Shown here: piece by piece, positions 54,004-63,342 of the stretch
Position numbering within the stretch: position 1 is the stretch's first letter
Layout: the number at the start of each line of letters is the position of its first letter
Origin: Zoogloea sp. 1C4
GTDB lineage: Bacteria > Pseudomonadota > Gammaproteobacteria > Burkholderiales > Rhodocyclaceae
Assembly (NCBI RefSeq): GCF_009469605.1
Contig: NZ_SSXU01000008.1
Location: 122,233 to 186,232, forward strand
DNA: 64,000 nucleotides
Direction: 5' to 3'
The notes under the pieces: generated by a model
What the model saw: only the letters and a program-made list of their open reading frames with translations
Database searches by the model: none
Told to the model about the DNA's origin: nothing
Position numbers and translations under genes: made by a program

Positions 54004-54834
54004 ATGCACAGCACCCGCCGCCACTTCGCCCTGCGCCTTGCCCAGCTCGCCGCCACCGTCGGCCTCGTCGCCGGGCTCGGTCTTGGCACCGCCCACGCCC
54101 AGGAGAAGAAGACCCTCGTCATCGGCGCCACCGCCGGCTCCAACTTCGACCAGCTCAAGCTGGGCATCAAGCCGGTGCTCGAGAAGAAGGGCTACACCGT
54201 CAAGCTCGTCGAGTTCAACGACTACGTGCAGCCCAACCTGGCCCTCGCCCAGGGCTCGCTGGACGCCAACCTGTTCCAGCACATCATCTATCTGAAGAAG
54301 TTCTCGGCCGACAAGGGTCTGAACCTCACCGACATCACCAAGGCGCCCATCGCCCCGCTGGGCCTGTATTCCAAGAAGCGCAAGAGCCTTGCCGACGTCA
54401 AGGACGGCGACCGCATCACGCTGCCCAACGACCCGAGCAACCTGGCCCGCGCGCTGGTCTTCCTCGAGCAGCTCAAGCTCATCAAGGTGAAGGCCGGCGT
54501 CGATCCGCTCAAGGCCACCGAGAAGGACGTGGCCGAGAACCCGCGCAAGCTGGTGCTCACCCCCATCGAAGCCGCCCAGCTGCCGCGCACCCTCGACGAC
54601 GCCGAGTTCGCCCTCATCAACGGCAACTTCGCCATTTCCTCCGGCCTCAAGCTCACCGAGGCCGTGGCGCTGGAAAAGACCCCGGACCACTACCTCAACG
54701 TGGTCGCCGTGAAGACCGAGGACAAGGACAAGCCCTGGGCGAGGGACATCGCCGGCGCCTTCCATACCCCGGAATACCGTGCCGCGCTCGACAAGCACTT
54801 CGCCGGCTACGCTCGCCCGGCCTTCCTCCAGTAG
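54004..54834 (+). CDS. metQ: Methionine-binding protein MetQ
   Basis: Periplasmic NlpA-family binding protein, 276 aa. Signal sequence ends AHAQ (about residue 32); no lipobox Cys is present, so it is probably soluble rather than a lipoprotein. Family blocks: LVIGATAGSNFDQLK, VEFNDYVQPNLALAQGSLDANLFQH, APIAPLGLYS, ITLPNDPSNLARALVFLEQ. SD CGGAGAAC precedes the ATG. Together with metNI it imports methionine or close analogues. Confidence 0.94.
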   Translation: MHSTRRHFALRLAQLAATVGLVAGLGLGTAHAQEKKTLVIGATAGSNFDQLKLGIKPVLEKKGYTVKLVEFNDYVQPNLALAQGSLDANLFQHIIYLKKFSADKGLNLTDITKAPIAPLGLYSKKRKSLADVKDGDRITLPNDPSNLARALVFLEQLKLIKVKAGVDPLKATEKDVAENPRKLVLTPIEAAQLPRTLDDAEFALINGNFAISSGLKLTEAVALEKTPDHYLNVVAVKTEDKDKPWARDIAGAFHTPEYRAALDKHFAGYARPAFLQ

Positions 54835-54854
54835 TCAGGCACGCCTGCGTATCT

Positions 54855-54925
54855 GTAGGTCGGACTTCAGTCCGACACCGACATCTCACCGGTGACCGGA
54901 GATGTCGGACTGAAGTCCGACCTAC
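54855..54925. repeat. REP-like intergenic inverted repeat (GTAGGTCGGACTTCAG)
   Basis: 23-bp perfect inverted repeat: left arm 54855-54877 starting GTAGGTCGGACTTCAGTCCG, right arm 54903-54925, with a 25-bp spacer that itself includes ACATCTC...GAGATGT. Each arm contains the internal palindrome CGGACTTCAGTCCG. Such GTAGGTCGGA elements are frequent intergenic repeats in proteobacteria. Position after metQ suggests a terminator or mRNA-stabilising role. Confidence 0.85.
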
Positions 54926-54970
54926 ACCGACCTACAACGACCTACAACGACCTACAACGACCTACACCGG
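54921..54970. repeat. Five 10-bp tandem repeats CCTACAMCGA
   Basis: Consecutive units CCTACACCGA, CCTACAACGA (three times) and CCTACACCGG follow the REP right arm without a gap and appear derived from its GACCTAC end. A short microsatellite-like expansion between metQ and the PaaK-like gene. Confidence 0.9.
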
Positions 54971-55000
54971 CCAACAGTCCGCCCCCCAAGGATTCACGTC

Positions 55001-57711
<2,711 letters not shown>

Positions 57712-57790
57712 GCGCCACCGTCTGGCCATCCGAAGGGGTGACACCGCGTCACGTGGGCAGACGGCCGTGCAGTAACCGGAGGAGCGCGCA

Positions 57791-58939
57791 GTGAGCGACT
57801 TCCGGCTCTCGGACCAGACCCGGGTGTTCCGCCCGGGCGCCCCGCTGCGCCTCGAATCGGGCGAGCAGCTACCGGACGCGCAGATCGCCTTCCGCACCTG
57901 GGGCCGGCTTACCCCCCGGGCCGACAACGCCGTCATCGTCTGCCACGCCCTCACCGGCTCGGCCGACGCCGACGACTGGTGGGCGCCGCTGTTCGGCGCC
58001 GGTCGGGCCCTCGACCCGGAGCGCGACTTCATCGTCTGCAGCAACGTGCTGGGCGGCTGCTACGGCAGCACCGGCCCCGCCAGCCCGGCGCCGGACGGCA
58101 GGCCCTGGGGGGCGCGCTTTCCGCGCATCACCATCCGCGATCAGGTGCATGCCCAGATCCTGCTGGCCGACGCCCTCGGCATCCGTCGCATCCGGCTGGT
58201 GATCGGCGGCTCGATGGGCGGCCTGCAGGCGCTGGAGTGGGCGCTGCTCGACGCGGATCGGGTCGACGCCGTGGCCAGCGTCGCCGCCGCCGCCCGCCAT
58301 TCGCCCTGGTGCATGGCCTGGAGCGAGGCCCAGCGCCTCGCCCTCGCCGCCGACCCGAAGTATCGGGATGGGCATTACCCGCCGGCCGATCCGCCCGTCG
58401 CAGGGCTGGCCGCCGCCCGGGCGATGGCGATGGTCAGCTATCGCAGCCCCGGCGCCCTGGCCAGCCGCTTCAGCCGAGTTGGCGACAGTGACAGTGGCAC
58501 CGACGAGGCTCCGTACTCGGCGGCCGACGGCGCCGTGCAGGGCTGGCTGCGCCACCACGGGCAAGCCCTCACCCGACGCTTCGATGCCAACAGCTACCGG
58601 GTGCTCCTCGATGCCATGGACACCCACGACCTCGGTCGCGGCCGGGGTGGCTGCGGCGCGGCGCTGGCGAGTCTCCACCAGCCGGTGCTGGTCGGCTCGG
58701 TCACCTCCGACGCCCTCTACGTACCCGAGGACCAGTTCGAGCTGGCCACCCTGTTGCCCGGCGCCACGCTGGTCGCCATCGACTCGCCCCACGGGCACGA
58801 TGGTTTCCTGATCGACGCCGCGCGCTTCGAGCCGGCCCTGCGCCGTTTCACCGCCGGCATCGCCCCGCGTCACACGCCGCAGCCCGTTCGCCGTGCGGCC
58901 CCCATGCGCCCGGTGCACGCCGGGGAGCAGCGTGGCTGA
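57791..58939 (+). CDS. metX: Homoserine O-acyltransferase (MetX type)
   Basis: Activates homoserine (acetyl donor likely) for metY. 382 aa from a GTG start; GGAGGAGCG upstream. Alpha/beta-hydrolase fold: NAVIVCHALTGSADAD, SNVLGGCYGSTGPAS, nucleophile Ser141 in GGSMGGLQALEW, acid in SVTSDALYVPEDQ and catalytic His in SPHGHDGFL. The pairing with MetY implies O-acetyl- rather than O-succinylhomoserine (inference). A betaproteobacterial MetX-MetW pair is more usual; no metW follows here. Confidence 0.92.
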   Translation: MSDFRLSDQTRVFRPGAPLRLESGEQLPDAQIAFRTWGRLTPRADNAVIVCHALTGSADADDWWAPLFGAGRALDPERDFIVCSNVLGGCYGSTGPASPAPDGRPWGARFPRITIRDQVHAQILLADALGIRRIRLVIGGSMGGLQALEWALLDADRVDAVASVAAAARHSPWCMAWSEAQRLALAADPKYRDGHYPPADPPVAGLAAARAMAMVSYRSPGALASRFSRVGDSDSGTDEAPYSAADGAVQGWLRHHGQALTRRFDANSYRVLLDAMDTHDLGRGRGGCGAALASLHQPVLVGSVTSDALYVPEDQFELATLLPGATLVAIDSPHGHDGFLIDAARFEPALRRFTAGIAPRHTPQPVRRAAPMRPVHAGEQRG

Positions 58940-59315
58940 CCACGCCCCCGCCACCACCGTGATGCGCCGCGCCCTGCTGGGCAACCTGCACGACGCAGGC
59001 CTCGCCATCGGCGCCGCGGTGGGGCAAGGCAAGTCGGCGTTCTTCAGCGCGCCGGGCCTGTGCGCGCATGTCCTCGAATGCCTCGAGCTGATGCGCGACA
59101 GCGCCCGGGACATGCCTGCCGCCGACAAGGCCGCCCTTTCCCACATCGACTGGCCCGCCCTGGAGGCCCTGCCAACCCAGCAACAAGGCCCGCCCCATGA
59201 GTGGCGGGAGCGCCTCTGGCAGATCGCTCACACCCTCGTGCCCGCCACCACCGCCGCCTCCGTGCAATCCATGACGCCCCAACGGCCGAAAGCCGTCGCG
59301 AGACCGCGCCCATGA
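58932..59315 (+). CDS. Uncharacterised small protein after metX
   Basis: 127-aa soluble protein, GTG at 58932 overlapping the metX stop by 8 bp, preceded by GGGGAG. The sequence VMRRALLGNLHDAGLAIGAAVGQGKSAFFSAPGLCAHVLECLELMRD is amphipathic helical, followed by HIDWPALEALPTQQQGPPHEWRERLWQIAHTLVPATTAA. No domain recognised. The tight coupling to metX argues that it is translated; an ATG at 58962 is an alternative start. Function unknown. Confidence 0.6.
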   Translation: MADHAPATTVMRRALLGNLHDAGLAIGAAVGQGKSAFFSAPGLCAHVLECLELMRDSARDMPAADKAALSHIDWPALEALPTQQQGPPHEWRERLWQIAHTLVPATTAASVQSMTPQRPKAVARPRP

Positions 59316-59391
59316 CCTGATTTTCCACAGCACGCCCAGCTCGCCAGCGTGAATCGGGCTGTCTCCTTTGGTGCTGCTCCGGCAGCAGGCA

Positions 59392-59397
59392 TACAAT
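59392..59397 (+). promoter_or_regulatory. -10-like TACAAT before the PhnD-GGDEF gene
   Basis: TACAAT lies 43 bp before the ATG; TTGGTG (59368-59373) is 18 bp upstream as a poor -35. Weak evidence for a separate promoter. Confidence 0.35.
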
Positions 59398-59440
59398 TGG
59401 AGCGGGGAGACGATTCACCGGTTTACGGTGCGAGGAAACA

Positions 59441-61066
59441 ATGACAACAAGAGGGAATACCCTCAGAAACACCCCGGGGCGCCTTTGCGTGCGCGGCCTG
59501 CAGGGTTTCGTCGTGGTGCTGCTTGCGCTTTTTTTCTGCCTCATCGCAGACGCCCATGCCGAAGCGGTGCCGGAGACCGATACGGTCCGCCGGGTCGGCG
59601 TCACGTCATTCCGCGACAAGTCCGTCACCATCCGCGAATGGCAGCCGACGATGGACTACCTCTCGTCGCGGATGCCCGGCACCCACTTCATCGCCGTACC
59701 GCTCACGCTGCCCGAGTTCGAGATCGCCCTCGCCCACGGCGAGCTGGATTTCGTGCTCACCAACCCCCAGCACTACATCATCATGGAGACGCGCTTCGGC
59801 GTCTCGCGCCTCGCCACGCTGGTCAAGCGCGAAAACGGCGTCACCGTCAACCGCTTTGGCGGCGTGATCTTCACCCGCAGCGACCGGCCGGACATCCAGC
59901 GTCTGGAAGACCTCAAGGGCAAGCACATCGCGGCGGTAGACCGCACCTCCTTCGCCGCCTTCCTGCTCCAGTACGACCTCGCCCGGCAGGTCGGCCTCGA
60001 CCTCGACAAGGACACGCACCTTCAATTCCTCGGTTTCCCCCAGGACAACTGCGTCATGGCCGTGCTCGAAGGCCGCGCCGACGCAGGCTTTGCCCGCAGC
60101 GGCGTGCTGGAAGCCATGGCCCGGGAAGGCAGCATCCCGCTATCCAGCCTGCGCATCATCCAGCCCGCGCCCCACCGGGACTTCCCCTTCCTCGTGAGCA
60201 CCGGCCTTTACCCTGAATGGCCGCTCGCCGCGGCGCCCCACGTTCCCATCGACGTCGCCAACCAGGTTGCCGCCACCCTGCTGATGATGCCGCCCGACCA
60301 CCCGGCCGCGCGGAGCGCCCGCTACTACCGCTGGTCCACCCCGCTGGAATACCAGCAGGTGCAGGCCGTCATGCGGCGCCACCACATCTACCCCTACGAC
60401 AAGTCCGAACCGATCAACCTGCGGGACGTCCTGCAGCAGTATCTGCTCCCGGTCGCCATCGGGCTCGCCCTCATGGTGCTTGGGCTGGCGATCCTCTACG
60501 TGCGCACCCGCCAGCTCAACGTCGCCCTCAAGGCATCGCGCCTCAAGCTCAGCGACATGGCCCACCAGGACGCCCTCACCGGCCTGCCCAACCGCAACCT
60601 CCTCGAAGACCGCCTGACCCAGGCCCTCGCCCAGGCCGACCGCGCCAACAGCAAGGTCGCCATCTGCCTGGCCGACCTGGACGGCTTCAAGCCGATCAAC
60701 GACAAGCTCGGCCACAAGGCTGGCGACGACGTGCTGCAGGACATCGCCAACAACCTCAAGGCCACCGTGCGGGCCGGCGACACCGTGGCCCGCTGGGGCG
60801 GCGACGAGTTCGTCCTGCTCATCACCGGCATCACCGACATCGACCAGATCGACGAAACCATGCGACGGGTGCTCGCCGCCGTCGCCCGCAGCAACACCCA
60901 CAGCGGCGGCCTGCCGGTATCGGCGAGCATCGGCGTGAGCATCTTCCCCACCGACGCCCAGGCCCCCCAGACGCTCTTCAAGAACGCCGACGCCGCCATG
61001 TACGAAGCCAAGAAACGCGGCGGCAACTGCCACGTGCTCCACGCAGCGGAGCCCGTCCCCGCCTGA
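59441..61066 (+). CDS. Membrane diguanylate cyclase with PhnD-like periplasmic sensor
   Basis: 541 aa. Signal anchor (about 20-45), a periplasmic PhnD-type phosphate/phosphonate-binding domain (about 50-310: VGVTSFRDKSVTIREWQPTMDYLSSRMPGTHF, ELDFVLTNPQHYIIME, DRTSFAAFLLQYDLA), a second membrane helix (about 330-350) and a GGDEF domain with DALTGLPNRNL, DLDGFKPIND and RWGGDEFV. The inhibitory site RAGD is kept. It should couple an oxyanion or small ligand to c-di-GMP synthesis. Related binding folds also recognise sulfur anions, so a link to this sulfur block is possible (inference). Confidence 0.9.
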   Translation: MTTRGNTLRNTPGRLCVRGLQGFVVVLLALFFCLIADAHAEAVPETDTVRRVGVTSFRDKSVTIREWQPTMDYLSSRMPGTHFIAVPLTLPEFEIALAHGELDFVLTNPQHYIIMETRFGVSRLATLVKRENGVTVNRFGGVIFTRSDRPDIQRLEDLKGKHIAAVDRTSFAAFLLQYDLARQVGLDLDKDTHLQFLGFPQDNCVMAVLEGRADAGFARSGVLEAMAREGSIPLSSLRIIQPAPHRDFPFLVSTGLYPEWPLAAAPHVPIDVANQVAATLLMMPPDHPAARSARYYRWSTPLEYQQVQAVMRRHHIYPYDKSEPINLRDVLQQYLLPVAIGLALMVLGLAILYVRTRQLNVALKASRLKLSDMAHQDALTGLPNRNLLEDRLTQALAQADRANSKVAICLADLDGFKPINDKLGHKAGDDVLQDIANNLKATVRAGDTVARWGGDEFVLLITGITDIDQIDETMRRVLAAVARSNTHSGGLPVSASIGVSIFPTDAQAPQTLFKNADAAMYEAKKRGGNCHVLHAAEPVPA

Positions 61067-61123
61067 CCCGATAACGCCGGCATGCTTCCGTCTGCCATAG
61101 GCCGCGTCCTGCAAAGCATTTTC

Positions 61124-61140
61124 GGATTCCACTGGAATCC
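61124..61140. promoter_or_regulatory. Inverted repeat next to sulfur-block element 3
   Basis: GGATTCC-ACT-GGAATCC, 8 bp upstream of TTTAATTGGTTC. Could be an operator or the terminator of the PhnD-GGDEF gene (AATTTTAATT follows). Confidence 0.4.
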
Positions 61141-61148
61141 ATCTGAAT

Positions 61149-61186
61149 TTTAATTGGTTCGTATCGCCGGACCCGCCCGCTAATGC
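61149..61186 (+). promoter_or_regulatory. Sulfur-block promoter 3 (TTTAATTGGTTC element plus -10) before the truncated desulfurase
   Basis: TTTAATTGGTTC (61149-61160), then TAATGC (61181-61186) at the same spacing as the other two copies. The -10 overlaps the first ATG of the desulfurase remnant, so the mRNA would start after that codon. Confidence 0.5.
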
Positions 61187-61794
61187 GGGTGCGCGTGCAG
61201 GAGATCGGCGCGGACTTCTTCGTCTTCTCCGGCCACAAGGTGTTTGCCCCCACCGGCATCGGCGCGGTGTACGGCAAGCGGTCCATCCTCGAAGACATGC
61301 CCCCGTGGCAGGGCGGCGGCAACATGATCGCCGACGACACCTTCGAGAAGACCATCTACCACGGCCCCCCGACCCGCTTCGAGGCCGGCACCGGCAACAT
61401 CGCCGACGCGGTGGGCCTGGGCGCGGCAATCGACTACGTCGAGCGCCTCGGCATGGAGAACATCGCCCGCTACGAGCACGACCTGCTGGTGTACGGCACC
61501 CGCGGCCTGCTCACGGTGCCCGGCCTCAAGCTGATCGGCACCGCCGCGGACAAGGCCAGCGTGATGTCCTTCGTGATGGACGGCTACCGCCCGGACGAAG
61601 TGGGCAAAGCCCTCAACGAAGAAGGCATCGCAGTACGCTCCGGCCACCACTGCGCCCAACCCATCCTGCGCCGCTTCGGGCAGGAAGCCACCGTGCGCCC
61701 CTCCATCGCGTTCTACAACACCTGCGAGGAGATCGACCGGATGGTGGCGGTGCTGCATCGGCTTGCGAGGGGCAAAGGGCGGCTCGGCAAGTAG
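61183..61794 (+). pseudogene. Truncated cysteine desulfurase (SufS/CsdA class), N-terminal half missing
   Basis: Remnant of a group II cysteine desulfurase: only 203 residues remain of about 410 or more. PLP-lysine is Lys19 (FFVFSGHKVFAPTG) and the persulfide Cys is Cys157 (VRSGHHCAQPILRRFG). Their 138-residue spacing equals E. coli SufS K226/C364, so the fragment corresponds to about residue 208 onward. The substrate/PLP N-terminal half is lost, so it should be inactive. Phrases such as EKTIYHGPPTRFEAGTGNIADAVGLGAAIDY and VRPSIAFYNTCEEIDRMV resemble, from memory, encapsulin (family 2A) cargo desulfurases. The reading frame is undamaged, suggesting recent truncation. Confidence 0.8.
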
Positions 61795-61810
61795 GCCTAT
61801 GCTGAACGCT

Positions 61811-61840
61811 AAACGGCCACGGTGCGAACCGTGGCCGTTT
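61811..61840. terminator. Terminator after the desulfurase remnant
   Basis: Perfect 12-bp stem AAACGGCCACGG / CCGTGGCCGTTT with a 6-nt loop, 16 bp after the stop. AAA and TTT at the base suit either strand. From here to 61970 I see no gene; base composition starts to fall towards the AT-rich region. Confidence 0.8.
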
Positions 61841-61970
61841 GTGTGCTGCACGATCGATCAACCCGCCAGCCGCATCCCTCGTTACCCTCTCAGATTGCCG
61901 ATCACAGCCTGTGATTGCCCCTCTGAATGCCGGCGGATGTCATTGCACGATTCCGCTTGCCCTATCCATA

Positions 61971-62123
61971 TCAGGCCGCACTGAGCAGGGCAACGAGTTC
62001 ACTTCGACAAGCCGCACTGAATGCCATAAGCGGATCGTCGGGACGAGAGAACACATAAAGACGAATCTCGTCTGGAGAAATGTTGGATCTGTAGTATTTC
62101 TCGACGATGCGCCCTAATGACAC
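61971..62123 (-). CDS. Small 50-aa ORF downstream of the AT-rich membrane gene
   Basis: On the minus strand a frame from GTG at 62123 to TGA at 61971 encodes about 50 residues: starts SLGRIVEKYYRSNISPDEIR, continues LYVFSRPDDPLMAFSAACRS and ends ELVALLSAA. The same frame is open back to a TTG overlapping the upstream stop. It begins 17 bp after the AT-rich gene on the same strand. The residue mix looks protein-like (helix-forming, SPDEIRLYVFSRPDDPLMAF), but no ribosome site or family is evident. It could be an accessory partner, or the 3' remnant of a larger gene. Confidence 0.45.
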   Translation of the reverse strand: MSLGRIVEKYYRSNISPDEIRLYVFSRPDDPLMAFSAACRSELVALLSAA

Positions 62124-62140
62124 AGTAAGACTAATAGTAT

Positions 62141-63226
62141 TCAGAAACAATCAGCTTTCTTAACAACTTTCGAACCAGCCTTGTCGCTTAATGAAAAAAC
62201 AACACTATAGAAACCGTCCGAGAGGCTCTTCTTCTTGTCTCCTTGTGTCAATTTTGCGAGCGAATACCAATTTTTTCTCAAATGAGAAGCAAGCTTCCTT
62301 GTCGCTCGTCCTGTACCACCACCAATAAGCACAAAAGTCACTTCCCTATCTGATCCAGGTAAGCATCCGCGGGACTTCGAGAACAAAGCACAGGCCCCAT
62401 CTTCAGAGCTTTCAAAATTAATTGCTGGATCGTCCCAAAATTTTACTAAATCTTCTCTCTCGGGACTTCCTGAAATCACAACTCTCGGCTTGTCATCTTT
62501 TGTCATAGTACCAGGGCAGAATCTAAAGTAACTTGAATTCCACCTCTGCTCTCCAACCAAGATTGACATATGATTTGAGGTTAGTCCAATCAAGATAAAT
62601 GTGTCAGCTCTTCTTATCTCGTCAAATTTGTCACTATTAACGTTAAGAAATTTGCGTTTATTAAAGTAGTCATAAACATCTTCATCAAACTGAATTCTAG
62701 GTTTATGAAAACCGAAGCTTCCAAATAACTCGCCAATTTCTCGCGCTGCAACCACATCATAAAACGACAAGGCTCGATTATCGAGATGCTTTATTCTCTT
62801 ATCAGGAGAATTTTCTTTTCCACCATCAAACCCATTAACACATGCATTCATTTTCGAACATTGCTCTGCAATTTCAAATTTTGGCAGCACAAAGACTATT
62901 CTTCCGTCTTCTGGAATTGAGAACAAGCGCTGCAATGCATGCCATTTTGCGTGGTTCAGCGCCTTTGCCCATACAGTTGCGGCTATTGGGACGAGAACTG
63001 CTGCCAATACCGACCCCCCTAAGGCCAGTATAAAATTGGCGATTCCACGAAGAAGCGTTGCCGCTCCGTGATTACTACTAGAGCCAACTAGAATTCCATA
63101 AAGCAAACCACCTTCTTCGAGAGACGGAGAAGCAAGCGCTGCAAGTAGAAGAATTAGAGCAAGAGCGATTGATACTGATTTGAATGATTTTTCTTTTGAT
63201 CCGAAAATCAGAGCCAACTTGTCCAT
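62141..63226 (-). CDS. AT-rich two-TM protein with large cytosolic domain of unknown function
   Basis: 361 aa, ATG at 63226 behind GGGGGTG. Two hydrophobic segments (about 17-34 and 62-90) anchor a cytosolic domain (about 95-361). Within it: RIVFVLPKFE, LSFYDVVAAREIGELFGSFGF, ADTFILIGLTSNHMSIL, PRVVISGSPEREDLVKFW and VTFVLIGGGTGRATRKLASHLRKNW. The IG(L/G)xxN and GGGTGxxTRKLA pieces suggest an alpha/beta ligand- or nucleotide-binding fold, but I cannot name a family. Base use is unlike every neighbour (17 of 60 bases are G/C at 62641-62700), indicating horizontal transfer. A membrane-linked sensor or effector of a defence system is possible, unproven. Confidence 0.8.
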   Translation of the reverse strand: MDKLALIFGSKEKSFKSVSIALALILLLAALASPSLEEGGLLYGILVGSSSNHGAATLLRGIANFILALGGSVLAAVLVPIAATVWAKALNHAKWHALQRLFSIPEDGRIVFVLPKFEIAEQCSKMNACVNGFDGGKENSPDKRIKHLDNRALSFYDVVAAREIGELFGSFGFHKPRIQFDEDVYDYFNKRKFLNVNSDKFDEIRRADTFILIGLTSNHMSILVGEQRWNSSYFRFCPGTMTKDDKPRVVISGSPEREDLVKFWDDPAINFESSEDGACALFSKSRGCLPGSDREVTFVLIGGGTGRATRKLASHLRKNWYSLAKLTQGDKKKSLSDGFYSVVFSLSDKAGSKVVKKADCF

Positions 63227-63342
63227 GAGACACCCCCTATCGCTACGTTATTTTATATGCAAAATACACCATAATCGATAGTTATAATGCATTACTAAGT
63301 TATGTTCTATAGGATTTTTTAAAAGCCATCTGTTCGATTTAG

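Noticed and set aside
54921..54970. CRISPR array
   Set aside because: Units are only 10 bp with no spacers; it is a simple tandem repeat and no cas genes exist.
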